A DNA stretch of 64,000 nt from Diploptera punctata (lineage: Eukaryota; Arthropoda; Insecta; Blattodea; Blaberidae), in contig JASPKZ010003438.1 in assembly GCA_030220185.1 (NCBI GenBank), positions 744,001-808,000 on the forward strand, read 5' to 3'. Below are positions 39,720 through 49,905 of the stretch, piece by piece. A model generated the notes under the pieces. It did not search any database. It saw nothing but the letters and a program-made list of their open reading frames with translations, and had not been told where the DNA came from. The first letter of the stretch is position 1; each line of letters starts with the position of its first letter. The position numbers and the translations under genes were made by a program.

Positions 39720-39860
39720 AATTGAAGAGAAAAATTTGCATCTAGATTGTAACTCGCACTGGTAGCTCAGTTGGTAGAGCATTTGGCCTGGCAAGCCAAC
39801 GGTCCTGGGTTTGAGTCTCGGTCTGGGCAAAAAATGTTTCTTCAAATATAGTAAAAACGT
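39720..39860 (+). mobile_element. tRNA-derived SINE head, family C
   Basis: Box A TAGCTCAGTTGGTAGAGCAT and box B GGGTTTGAGTC, followed by the family tail TTCTTCAAATATAG. Degenerate acceptor pairing. Confidence 0.6.
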
Positions 39861-39964
39861 GCATTTGTTCCTATGGTTACAAAATACTGTTAAATTTAAA
39901 TTGCAACCCTGGACATAAAAAATTTAGCTTCCTGTCAAAATTATGATAAAAATATGAAAAATTA

Positions 39965-40745
39965 AATAAGTAATGCCACGAGTGGTTTCCAATTTATCTA
40001 GAGAATTTGGAAATCAAGAGTGGCATTTGTTAGGATTATTTAACAAATAAAATTAAGCTGTTTACTCACAAATCATTATTTAAAAATAGTTATTTTAAAA
40101 TATTTATATATTTAATGTAAACGGCCATGTTTGAAAACAAATTGGAAATGTTTGTTATGTTTCATTTGTTCATCCACTGCAAACAGATCATATTATTCAT
40201 TGCCAAATAGGATTGCAATATTGTAAGAATGCATCCTAGTGGAGAAAAAATGAAACCTCAAATTGTTAATAACCTATAATGTTAGTTATAAATTAATTTC
40301 TGATGTCCTATGATGTAAATATGTCAATTATATTTTTCTGGAACATAAATACCTGGGAAATAAGTTTAAGAAAGTGCAAACAGTGGTTTCTTTTTATGGT
40401 GGTATAATCAATTGCTATAAATTTGTTTCTATTATATCCCACAAGCGGTACTTGGTTACATTCGTGCACTATATATACAATCTGGTAGCGACATGCGTTC
40501 TATGATTCTTACATCTTAATATATAAATTGCTATATTCAACATATTTATTAGAGAGTCAGTCAATGCAAAATAATGCTCTGGCCTGTTCAGAACATTAAA
40601 AAGGAGGAGTATTCTTTAATATAATAAACTTAAGTTGAATATCGAGGTAAAACACGACTGTGATTAGTTGTAAAACAAAATTCATTGAAATGTGATTGGT
40701 CATTTAATCCCATTTGGGGCACGAGTTAAATAGTCCATTTAATTC
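39965..40745 (+). repeat. Dispersed repeat family J, second long copy
   Basis: Follows 29875-30605 almost throughout: AAGTAATGCCACGAGTGG at the start, CTAGTGGAGAAAAAATGAA in the middle, CCCATTTGGGGCACGAGTT at the end. Small indels only. Confidence 0.65.
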
Positions 40746-41104
40746 TGATTATTAAATCAATAGTTTACTATATATACCTAATCTAAAATTTCAGAGAAAG
40801 TGAGGTAAAGGTGAATTTAATGTGTTTCCAGATTTTTTTTATATGAGGGACATAAGGTGTTTTCCTTTATTTTAACAGTATTTGAAGTTATTTTTAGGGA
40901 AAAAATGTAATATTTTTATAATATTGTATATACTTATAACTATTATTGTTACCTACTATATTTTTATTGCTTTTATTCTCTTTGAAATATATTGTTGAGA
41001 GAAAATTGTGTCGAGTTTTTTTGCTCATTCGTTTTTAATTTTGTATATTGGCCTTATTGGCCCATATTGTTTGGTAATTATTTATAACTTTTATAGGGAT
41101 TAAT
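40746..41104. other. No gene seen
   Basis: AT-rich DNA without recognisable repeats. Confidence 0.4.
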
Positions 41105-41164
41105 CACTATGAAGTTCAATTTATGATAAAATCAAATGTTTCCTACCTCTCCTCATATAAATCT

Positions 41165-41215
41165 TCTAAGTAGATCGCAATTTCGAGACCATAACGGTCT
41201 CATCTTCAGTACAAT
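41165..41215 (-). ncRNA. Hammerhead ribozyme, intact core boxes
   Basis: Minus strand: CTGAAGA, a perfect helix II TGAGACC-GTTAT-GGTCTC, GAAAT, loop TGCG, ATC, then TAC paired to GTA as a short helix I. Confidence 0.7.
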
Positions 41216-41552
41216 CTTGGCAACTGATGTTATGTCAATCGGAAGAAACACTTCTTCTTCCCTCTGGATCAGGTCAGGATTTGCAGGAATTTCGAAGTTC
41301 ATGAGTTTTCCTTTGTTTTTCTGGATGTGGATTTTTTCAAACCATGAGTTCCTTTTGTTTATCTATTTGTTAATTAGATAATTAAATCTAATTGAATCAA
41401 AAGCCAGTCTAATTAAACAATTAGATAAACAAAAGGAACTCACGGTTTGGGAAAAAATCCACATTCAGAAAAACAAAAGAAAACTTATGAACTTCGAAAT
41501 TCCCGGCAAATCCACAGGTACATCAGTCCGATCAACATAACATCAGTCGCCA

Positions 41553-41606
41553 AGATTGTACTTAAGATGAGACCATTATGGTCTCGAAATTGCAATCTGC
41601 TTAGAA
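41553..41606 (+). ncRNA. Hammerhead-like motif, G5 changed
   Basis: Plus-strand partner: CTTAAGA (G5 to T), perfect helix II TGAGACC-ATTAT-GGTCTC, GAAAT, loop TGCA, ATC. G5 is an invariant core base, so activity is not expected. Confidence 0.55.
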
Positions 41607-41654
41607 GATTTATATGAGGAGAGGTAGGAAATATTTGATTTTATCATTGGTAAT

Positions 41655-41950
41655 TATTGTCTGTTCAACAGATCTGTGCCCCTGTAAGATATGCAAACTA
41701 AAGCCTACTTCCTTTTCTGCCTCGGCAAATCATTTCCCTCCTTGCATTCCTATCTCGCATTATTCAATATTCAAGAGCCATGACACTGGGGGAAGTTTGG
41801 CAACATCCCTACTCGATAAGTTACAGTTGGCTGCTGTTTGATGTAGTGGGAGAGGAGTGCAGTGAAATGATGCGAGTATAGACGTACTTTTCTAAGAACG
41901 ATGTCAGTGCTGTAGGGGCACAGATCCGTTGGTCTGAGTAAACATACAAA
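41655..41950. mobile_element. MITE, CCAAC...TCTGTGCCCC family
   Basis: Ends AGATCTGTGCCCCTGTAAG and, inverted, CCAACGGATCTGTGCCCCTA. The body matches 4383-4665 in inverse orientation (GCATTCCTATCTCGC, CAAGAGCCATG.CACTGGG). Confidence 0.6.
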
Positions 41951-41989
41951 TTCCAGCCCTAATGATAACGCATATTCCTGCTAGGGCCA

Positions 41990-42265
41990 ATTGCCAATGT
42001 TTGCTCACGTATAAGGGGATTCTATCCCAAGAGTCTATCTACATTAGTGGGTAAGTTAGGGTGAGAAAATGGGCTAGTTTGTACACCAGATTAGTTTAGT
42101 GTTCACTTGTTTGTTAGCAGGTTTTTGTGATAAGTTGGTTACACTGTCTGAGCAATGACTATTTTAGGTTAGTTTGAGCTAACTTCTCACTTTAAGTCAT
42201 TTTTCGCATTTTTTTTTTGTGGGAAAAATCAACATACATTTCTCCTGGGTAATTATTGACATTAA
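41990..42265. repeat. Unnamed repeat, GGGATTCTATCCCAAGAG family
   Basis: 42005-42140 is related in inverse to 59700-59840 (TAACTTATCACA.AAACCTGCTAAC on the other strand) and to 18310-18530. Class unknown. Confidence 0.45.
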
Positions 42266-42269
42266 TATA

Positions 42270-43005
42270 ATAAATTTGGGAACTTTTACATTATGAAGTT
42301 TTCTTAATAAGAATAAAATAAATCAAGAATTCTTCTTACCTCATACATCTATGTTTTTTTAATACAGAACTCCAGTATCGGGAAACCATCTTCAGCTGTT
42401 TGGGAATGATGTTTCCCAATACTGCAGTTCTGTGTTAAAAAAACCATGGATGTACAAGGTAAGAATCCACACAATTTATTTGATTCTTATTAATTATTGA
42501 CATACTATGACAAATTGTGTAAGATTTCAATTAAAATTCTTTATATCTCACCTCATGTCCAGTCTTCTAATTATACCAGTTTCAAAACCTACATGGTTTC
42601 ATCTTCAGTAATATTCCTGAAAATGAAACCACCTAGATTTCAAAACCCATATAATTAGAAGACTGGATATGAGGTGAGGTATAAAAGATTTTAATTTTAA
42701 TCTTAAAATTTGTAGTGATTTTTTCTATAAAAGTTCAGTACACAAGATTAGTTTATAGTTTATTAAATAATATGCATCTGATATAATAAATTTGGGAATT
42801 ATGAGGTTTTATTAATAAGAATCAAATGAATTGTGAATTCTTCTTACCGTATACTTCTATGTTTTTTTAACACAGCACCGCAGTATCGTGAAAACAGGCG
42901 ACGATGGGGAGGATTATTCTCCGATACTGCAGTGCTGTGTTAAAAATACATAGAAGTATGAGGGTAAGAAGAATTCACAATTCATTTGATTCTTAATATG
43001 CATCT
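42270..43005. mobile_element. Three PLE-end hairpins in a row
   Basis: 42330-42485 and 42800-42995 are short palindromes of the GAATTCTTCTTACCTCATAC type with CTGCAGTATCGGGAAAC blocks. 42541-42690 is of the CACCTCATGTCCAGTCTTCT type, with a hammerhead-like core on the minus strand. Flanks repeat AATAAATTTGGGAA.TTTTACATTATGA. All are non-coding. Confidence 0.65.
42558..42612 (-). ncRNA. Hammerhead-like motif with minimal helix III
   Basis: Minus strand: CTGAAGA, helix II TGAAACC-ATGT-AGGTTTT, GAAAC, TG, GTA. Core boxes are intact, but only two bases separate GAAAC from GTA, too few for a monomeric loop. Cleavage would need a dimer, as proposed for other short-helix-III hammerheads. Confidence 0.45.
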
Positions 43006-43084
43006 GATTTATTTTGTTAGGTTAGGAAGAAGGAAGTTGGTGTACATCCATTTATTATAAACATTTGGGAATTCATTTTAAAAT

Positions 43085-43680
43085 GCAATAGGAAGTAACA
43101 TTAAGAGGTTTATTTAATAATTATCACCCTTGGGCACACAACAAATTTCAAAAGATTTTTGAAAAATTTAATATTAGCTTAGCACCAAAGAATGATTATA
43201 GTTTAAGTAAACTAATAAAAATGAAAAGATTGATGATGGTAAAAAATCAGGAATATATCAAATAAAATGTGCAGACTGTGATAAGATATACATAGGGGGA
43301 AAAAAAGAAATTTAATCATTGGAACTAGAGTACACATAAATGTAAAAAAGGAGGAAGTAGAAAAATCTGCAGTGGCTGCTCACGTTTGGTCAGAAAAACA
43401 CAAAATAGATGTAAACACAAAATTAATAAAACAGAAAACAAAAATGAACTCACCATATGGGAAAAACTCTATGTACAAAAAAACAAGGAAAGAATTATGA
43501 ATTTTGAAATTCCCAGAGAAAACCCCCATTAGTAAATTCTTGGACCAGGGACAGAGAGAGCATGAGTCAAGAATCAGGGCCGATAACTTGAGAAAAATCA
43601 GTCTGTAACCGCTGACAATGGGGCTCAGAAGCCTTGAAACATATGTTCGACAAAAATCAACCATAAGAGGTAAGAATGTA
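43085..43680 (+). mobile_element. PLE C-terminal half with GIY-YIG
   Basis: Plus codons at 43245-43315 read [20 protein letters not shown], the clearest GIY-YIG signature in the window. Then decayed [19 protein letters not shown] codons, and a 3' end at 43618-43660 reading CTGACAATGGGGCT, AGCC, GAAACATATGTT, a degenerate hammerhead with the palindromic helix III ACATATGT. Confidence 0.7.
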
Positions 43681-43686
43681 CAGACT

Positions 43687-44023
43687 AAATGTCTTAATTG
43701 GGGGCACGCCGTAGCGTAGTGGTTAAGGCACTGCGCTACAAGCCGGAAGGTCGAGGGTTCGAGTCCCAGTGGGGGTCAGGATTTTTAAACTGACCCAAAC
43801 CTTCTGGCGGCACTATGGCCCTGGGGTCGACTCAGCCTCTAACTGAAATGAGTACCAGACGCTTGTTCTGGGGTAAAGGCGGCCGTCACGCAGGGCTGAC
43901 AACCCGGCTGACATCAAGTGCCGATTGTCAAGAAAAAGTGGGAGCCTTAACCTCCTACTACCCCAAGGGCCTCCTGAGGCCTGTAGTGGGATCACTTTAC
44001 CTTTACCTTTAAATGTCTTAATT
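43687..44023 (+). mobile_element. tRNA-derived SINE, family E, 13-bp target duplication
   Basis: The body 43700-44010 is flanked by aaatgtcttaatt on both sides. Head: GTAGCGTAGTGGTTAAGGCA (box A) and GGTTCGAGTCCC (box B). Body with CCAAACCTTCTGGCGGCACT, tail of TTTACC repeats. The target copies are identical, so the insertion is young. Confidence 0.88.
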
Positions 44024-44840
44024 ATTTGGGAATTTATTGCAAAAGTTGGTAACACAGACTTCAGTGCTGCCTAATGCAAGCTACATCAAACATTTGCACA
44101 TCTCATGCATGTGCACTGCGATGCTGCAGAACTTAGAAAAGTTTGTGAGCAACAAATACTAGACTTTTTCTAAATGATTAATAAAAACTTTAAGTTAACT
44201 TAAACCCTGCTTTAGCCAAACAATGTCAGATGCTTCACAACTTTTTTTGTTTTAAGGCCACCTGAGCATTCAGCCCACTTCAGTGTTATTTTACTCGAGG
44301 AGTACTATGGAAGAAATTTGGCAATTCTTGTTAAAAGTAACATATACATCGTAAAACATTTTTTTGCAAAGTTTCAATGCTCTGGGGCACTTCTAAGGCT
44401 CCCTAATTAGATCATATTTAGAAGGCTGTGTGCTAGTGTCTATTTTAACTGCATGAAAATTTGTAGTTTTTCCACATTTTTATTTTCACATTGTTTTTAC
44501 ACATTCAAAACAAAATAGAATCTACAATTTTAAAGCTAAAAAGTTGAAATTTTGACCACATGTTCTAAAGATTATGAACAATAACACTGGTCAACAGTGG
44601 TTTTGTTGCCCTTGATATAAGATTAATTTTGGATATATTTATGCTCACAATTAATGAAACTATCAATGTTTTGAAAGATTTGCTCTGGTTTTTTTTTTAA
44701 TCTTTATTTTCATTTTACACTACAAAAATCGGAAAATATGAAAAAATATAACATTTATAATGTCAATTGTTTTTTTGAAAAATTAGTATGCACTGACGTA
44801 AATAGAAAAATATTGAAAACTTCAGTGAAACACCTTTTAT
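44024..44840. repeat. Unnamed repeat, then unassigned DNA
   Basis: 44030-44140 shares ATTTGGGAATTTATTGCAAA and TGCACTGCGATGCTGCAGAA with 18100-18230 and 60640-60760. From 44170 nothing is recognised. Confidence 0.4.
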
Positions 44841-44849
44841 AAGATTTTC

Positions 44850-45370
44850 TTCTATAATTTTTAGGGGACAATCTCTTTTTAAAGTCCAGCAGTAATCTGC
44901 CATAATGTGACGGTCCCATCTACCCTGATACCTTTCCTCCATTACTTTTAGATCCTAGTGAAAGCGCACTCCCTGTTCATCGCTATAATTTCCTAAATTA
45001 TCCAGAAATCTATCCAGATGACTGGAGAAAGTGTAACTTTATACTCATATTTGTTCCCAGAATCTTGAAGCTTATCAACATGTTTTGCACAATTTCTTTA
45101 TAATTTGGTGCTTTATAGTTACCTTGGAAATTTTCTACTACCAATACAAAACCCTTCCAAGCTTCACTTTCCGAAAGTCATAACTGATAAAATTTGCATC
45201 TTTCATCAATTGCCGAATTTGAGGACCATCAAATATTCTGCCTTTGAACTTTTGCACACTGAGCTTATGAAATTTTCTACAAATGTATTTGAAACATTTT
45301 CCTTTCTTGTCCTACGATCTGATGAATTGTTTTATCATATCCAGATACATGTCATGAGTACTTTAATTTT
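44850..45370 (-). pseudogene. Decayed arthropod TE-associated ORF, C-terminal part
   Basis: Minus-strand codons read RKFHKLSVQKFKGRIFDGPQ, IRQLMKDANF, then FSSHLDRFLDNLGNYSDEQG, RFHQDLKVMEERYQGRWD and MADYCWTLKRD. I recognise this pattern as a multi-copy, unnamed protein of arthropods that behaves like a mobile element. I cannot name its family or function. Several stops and frameshifts are present. Confidence 0.6.
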
Positions 45371-45935
45371 GTCAAATAACTGAGTTCACGGCCGATGTGC
45401 GGAGTGAGGGATGTGAGAATGGGGATCACATGATGTTTGTATACGCGAAAAAAATGCACAGAAATCAAATCGTGACTGGAAACAAATTTCATTAGTAATA
45501 AGCCGTTTACTGTCAAAGATATAAGATCCGCAAAAATTATGAAAGCTAGAGCACTTTCATGAATATATTCGTAAACTGTGCACTTGAAAACATAGAAATT
45601 CGCTAAGATATCCAGAGCAACAACTTTTTTTTTTTGTAGAGCTGTGTAACTATGCATGAAAGTAATTAAATGACTACTTTTCAAAATAAAAATATTTATG
45701 TGGAGTCTTAAAAATTTTGAATTCTAGATTAGGTGAAGACATGGTATATTTTTCTCCATTTATTTTCTACATAGCGATATCTTTCTAATGCATGATTTTT
45801 TATAAGTCTATCTATAATGGCATAGCCCATTGTTGAGGCATAGCCTCTTCTTTCTTAGGAGTTACTAGACTAAGTTAATTTTTAGTTACATTATTTGCTC
45901 ATAGATGTCATGAATGGCATGCAATCTACACAGAG
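45371..45935 (-). other. Unassigned ORF and intergenic DNA
   Basis: A 110-codon minus frame (45684-45352) lies upstream of the decayed ORF and may belong to its old 5' region, or be chance. No domain is seen. Confidence 0.3.
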
Positions 45936-45939
45936 ACTC

Positions 45940-46165
45940 AATGGCAACTAAGGTATTACTAGGATGTTGATGTCAGTAAATTTTGCTTATAGGCCTTTTT
46001 ATTCAAGCTTAACGATCTTTTACGAGGCTGCAAATCTTCAGACTTGGGACCCACGGCTTAAAGTCCCTCCAGGAGAACTTGCTCCTTGGATTTTTCCGTC
46101 CTAAAAAATCCATTGACCTCGGCCAGGTTTGAACCTGTGACCCTCAGGACCAGAGGCACATTTTT
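45940..46165 (-). mobile_element. tRNA-derived SINE, family F
   Basis: Minus-strand box B region GGTTCAAACCTGG near 46125, with body GACTTGGGACCCACGGCTTA and CTTGCTCCTTGGATTTTTCC. A full copy is at 61207-61591. The head is cut after box B. Confidence 0.65.
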
Positions 46166-46289
46166 TATAAGTATCTCAATATATTATAAAAATTCAACCA
46201 TTTTCCTTGAAAACTATAAATAATATTTTATAATGAATTCAGACTTTTTTTTTTTAAATGGAAACACAGTAACTCAAAAATCATGAGGG

Positions 46290-46645
46290 ATCATAAAAAT
46301 AAACTTCACGGCACGAAAGGCCTAGAAGGCCCTTGGCTTACCAGTGAGGCTGCTGCCTTATATTCACATGTATTAATCACAGAGGTAGACGACCATCCAG
46401 TCAGTGTAGGGGTGACATGTGGTCAGCATGTTGGATCCCCCAGCCGTTATAGCTGGTTTTCTCAACCTGGAGCTGCTATTTATTGTAGCTACCCAAATTC
46501 CTCACAATTCTGGGTGGGGACCAGTCCCATACTGGCTAAAATTCCATGAGAAAATATCTTCCCCCATAGGGACTCAAACTAGTGCAAGTCCCTTAGCTCT
46601 GTCCCAAGGCATCTTGACTTAACCACTCGGCTATGGCGCAGGACC
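46290..46645 (-). mobile_element. tRNA-derived SINE, family B
   Basis: Minus-strand head at 46560-46645 (CCATAGCCGAGTGGTTAAGT). Body with CCAGTCAGTGTAGGGGTGAC and CCAGTCCCATACTGGC. The ORFs across it (88 and 67 codons) are by-products of the SINE. Confidence 0.7.
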
Positions 46646-46664
46646 TTGAACCTCACAGGAACAA

Positions 46665-46990
46665 CATTGTTTACTGTGCACTCCATAGCATAGATGGGTA
46701 AGGCAATAAATGACCATCAAGCCAGAAGTTGAGGGTTCGAGTCCTGGTGGATCAGAATTTTTGAATTGACCCAAACCTTCTGGCAGCATCATAGCCCTGG
46801 GGGTCGACTGAGCCTCTAAATGAAATGAGTACCAGACAAATTCTGGGGGTAAAGGCAGCTGTCATTAAAGCTGACAACCCGATTGACGTCAATTGTCTAG
46901 GAAAGTAGGAGCATTAACCTCCTACTACGCTACCAAGTAGCCTCCTAAATCCTGCAATGAGATGCATCTTCCCATCCAAGTTATATCTTA
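46665..46990 (+). mobile_element. tRNA-derived SINE, family E, older copy
   Basis: Matches 43700-44010 with many substitutions: GGGTTCGAGTCCTGGTGG, CCAAACCTTCTGGCAGCATC, TACCAGACAAATTCTGGGGG. Box A is damaged. Confidence 0.7.
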
Positions 46991-47178
46991 GTTGCCTACT
47001 ACACCTCTTCCAAGCTAAGTTCCAGTTGTAATGTAAAATCAAATGTACAGACTGCATTTTCATTGGTCAAATAACTGTTTACCTTTAAGCATGTAAGAAA
47101 ATGTAGTTCACTTTCTAACACTCAAAATAAATTATGTATTATCTAGCAATTGTCTATATAAGTTATATGGGAGAATTT

Positions 47179-47216
<38 letters not shown>

Positions 47217-47230
47217 CAATTCTAACATAT
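46991..47230. repeat. (TA)n microsatellite region
   Basis: A run of TA dinucleotides at about 47178-47212. The preceding 190 bases are unassigned. Confidence 0.7.
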
Positions 47231-47244
47231 TAAATAAATAAGCA

Positions 47245-47942
47245 TTTCATTATATTTGAAGAGAAAAATTTTCGCCTAGACCGGGACTCGAACCCGGGAC
47301 CCTTGGCTTTCTGGGCCAAGTGCTCTACCAACTGAGCTACCGAGGCGAGTTACGATCTAGACGCAAATTTTTCTCTTATGTACGTTGTGATTCCCTCGCG
47401 CCAAATGCTTGAAACCATAGCTTCTATCTTTGCAAATGGCGGCTTCTTAGTTAAGAAGACATTTATTGGGAATTTAACACTACTTTATAGCCAGTAGGGC
47501 TTCTATTGACGATTTTTATTATTAATTTAACACTTCTCATAGAAGGATAAATTATATTTGAAGAGAAAATTCTAGGCGAAAATTTTTCTCTTCAAATATA
47601 ATTTATCCTTCCATGAGAAGTGTTAAATTAATAATAAAAATCGTCAATAGAAGCCCTACTGGCTATAAAGTAGTGTTAAATTCCCAATAAATGTCTTCTT
47701 AACTAAGAAGCCGCCATTTGCAAAGATAGAAGCTATGGTTTCAAGCATTTGGCGCGAGGGAATTACAACGTACATAAGAGAAAAATTTGCGTCTAGATCG
47801 TAACTCGCCTCGGTAGCTCAGTTGGTAGAGCACTTGGCCCGGAAAGCCAAGGGTCCCGGGTTCGAGTCCCGGTCTAGGCAAAAATTTTTCTCTTCAAATA
47901 TAATTTATCCTTCTATGAGAAGTGTTAAATTAATAATAAAAA
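47245..47942. mobile_element. Near-perfect 0.7-kb palindrome with tRNA-like ends
   Basis: Arms of about 330 bp meet near 47580 at a short spacer, GAAAATTCTAGGCGAAAA. The left outer end is a minus-strand family C head (GAGCTACCGAGGCGA on the + strand). The right outer end is the plus-strand head GTAGCTCAGTTGGTAGAGCA, GGTCCCGGGTTCGAGTCCC. Arms differ at few positions by eye. Tail blocks (CTCTTCAAATATAATTTATC) border each head. A single-unit relative is at 50796-51060. Confidence 0.85.
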
Positions 47943-47987
47943 TCGTCAATCATTTCATTGTTTAACTATTGCGATTTTCAATTGTTT

Positions 47988-48170
47988 CAAATGGCTGCTT
48001 CTCCTATTCAATTTTTCAAATATCAAAAAGGAAAATCTTTGAAAGGCAAAGAGAAACAAATTAATTTGAATGTTTTCAAACAGTTTAGTGTAAAATATCC
48101 TACATTAGCCATTGAGGATGTGATGAAAATAACAGCAAAATTTACAGGTCAGTTAACATTGAGCATATAT
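47988..48170 (+). pseudogene. Transposase-type DNA-binding N-terminus, possibly an exon
   Basis: The frame from 47990 reads MAASPIQFFKYQKGKSLKGK, then VFKQFSVKYPTLAIEDVMKI and TAKFTG before GGTCAG, which could be a splice donor. The K-rich start followed by V...F....P.....V...TA..TG resembles the helix-turn-helix N-terminus of insect DDE transposases. I cannot find the rest. A host gene exon is not excluded. Confidence 0.4.
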
Positions 48171-48215
48171 TCTGCTCATAGCCTAATTCAATTGGAAATA
48201 ATGGAAATATATTGA

Positions 48216-48590
48216 CACCATGGAAAATGTGTTAACGTCTGATAAGGTAGGCCCATATATAATTTGTGATCAATAAATAAGGAATGGAAGTTACTAATTT
48301 AGTAACCATCTTATCTCGTATCCATTATTTTCCATAAAATATGTAGCCTAAGAAAAATGCTTCTATCGGATGATACTTCCATATACAATTCACTCATATG
48401 GTGGATAAAAATAGCACCATGGTTCCCCAATAGACAGGGAGTAATACCTTATGCAAGTTTGTTTACAGTACAACTGGAACTTAGCTCGATATAGTACAAG
48501 TATCTCTTTGAGGTGATGAGATAACTACTTGCCACTCATTGACATCTATAGGGGAATATGATCATCATAGTACATTTACAAATTTAGGCC
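48216..48590. other. No gene recognised
   Basis: AT-rich sequence between the transposase-like frame and the LINE block. Confidence 0.35.
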
Positions 48591-48599
48591 ATTTGTTGA

Positions 48600-49905
48600 C
48601 CTGTTCCGGCCTCAAGAAAAGTCTTTTGAGTGGATGTCCTGGTCTTCTCCTTCCTGCAGGTTGATAGCTTAACATTTGTTTGGGTATCCTGTGACTTTCG
48701 ATTCAGTGAACATGTTGCATCAATCTCGGCTTGTAATCAGAAATTTTGTTTTCTAAAGGTTCCATGTGTAATTCTTCTAAGATGTCTTCATTTGTTGTTA
48801 TCTAGTAGTGTGTATCTTGCAGTCCTCCAAAGGTATCTCATTTCAGCAGATCTAAGTCTCTGTATATCCTTCTGTTTCAATGTCCATACTTCGCTACCAT
48901 ACAAAAGAGTTGGAAGAGCCAGTGTTTTATACACTTTTAGTCTTGAATGTTTTTGGACTAACTGCAGTTTGAAAATAGACTTTATTAACGCTAAAATCCT
49001 TAAAAACTTTGATATTTTTACATTTACATCCTTTTCTTCTTCATATGAGATATTGCATCCTTACTTACTCTTACTTACCCACTGGCACTATCAAACCCGT
49101 AGGTTCATGGCCACACAGACATAAGCTCTCCATACATCCCTATCCTGAGCTAATGTTTTCCAATCATCCCCTGTATAATCTATTTCCCTCAAATCATAGT
49201 TAATTATATTCTCCCACCTCATTCTTGGTCTACCAATTGGGCGCCTTCCCTCTGGCTTTCCTACAAGAAGCTTTAATGCAAGTCTTTCATTCCCCATATG
49301 TGCAACATGTCCTGCCCATCGTAGTCTATGAGACTTAACTGTTCTCATTATATCTGGCTTCCTATAACGACCATGTAGTTCATTGTTATGTAGTCTTCTC
49401 CATTCACCTGTCCATCTCTCTTTGGTCCAAAAATTTTCTTAAGTACTTTATTCTCAAATACTTGTAATCTCCTTTCCTCCCTTAAAGTAAGAGTTCATGT
49501 TTCGCACCCATATAATATAACTGGTAGAATAATAGTTTTATATATTTTCAGTTTAACGTTTTTTGAAAGGAGTTGGGACATCAAGAGAGTCTGCAATGCA
49601 TCCTAGATATGTAAAATTATTAACCTGCTCCAAAATGTTATTGTCAAGTACAATTTTACTTCTGACAGGATCTACACCTTGAAATGCCATAATTTTTCTT
49701 TTCTCTATAGATATCTTCAGTCCATATTCTTCTGCAATTTTGTTAAGTTCATACAGACCTTTCTACAGATATCTTCTGAATTTGCAATTATTGTTTGGTC
49801 ATCTGCAAACAATAAGGTGTTTAATTTTGTTATTTTATATTTTTCAGGATTGTTTCTGTTATTTACATAGGTAACCTCAATCAAAATATAGAATTTTTTC
49901 TTCCA
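48600..49905 (-). mobile_element. LINE ORF2 fragment split by an RTE insertion
   Basis: Minus strand from 49905 down: LNTLLFADDQTIIANSEDIC (catalytic box), KRKIMAFQGVDPVRSK, then after the RTE insert KVYKTLALPTLLYGSEVWTL and EMRYL, with a degraded tail to about 48600. It is the type of 7081-8177. A stop and several frameshifts are present. Confidence 0.75.
49054..49603 (-). mobile_element. RTE-like LINE 3' end, 7-bp target duplication
   Basis: The body 49061-49596 is flanked by tgcatcc at 49054-49060 and 49597-49603. Encodes [38 protein letters not shown] and DVWRAYVCVAMNLRV. It begins just before VILPVILYG and is strongly 5'-truncated. Confidence 0.85.

Larger units (their letters stand above)
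41105..41645. mobile_element. PLE foldback with hammerheads
   Basis: Arms 41110-41380 and 41405-41640 run from ATCAAATGTTTCCTACCTCT to the complement near 41635. Each contains a short PLE C-terminal stretch (NFEIPANPDLIQ-like on the minus strand; MNFEIPGKSTG on the plus strand) and one hammerhead motif. The centre is AATTAGATAATTAAATCTAA. Confidence 0.75.

Noticed and set aside
45352..45684. 110-codon minus-strand ORF as a gene
   Set aside because: Hydrophobic but no family match. It lies beside a decayed TE ORF, and length alone is weak support in AT-rich DNA.
46283..46622. Two overlapping ORFs of 88 and 67 codons
   Set aside because: Both are readings of a family B SINE on its non-head strand.
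47810..47885. Functional tRNA gene
   Set aside because: It folds as a cloverleaf, but the anticodon region is not canonical (no U33), it sits in a repeated unit with an inverted twin, and similar heads occur at eight or more places. It is a SINE head.
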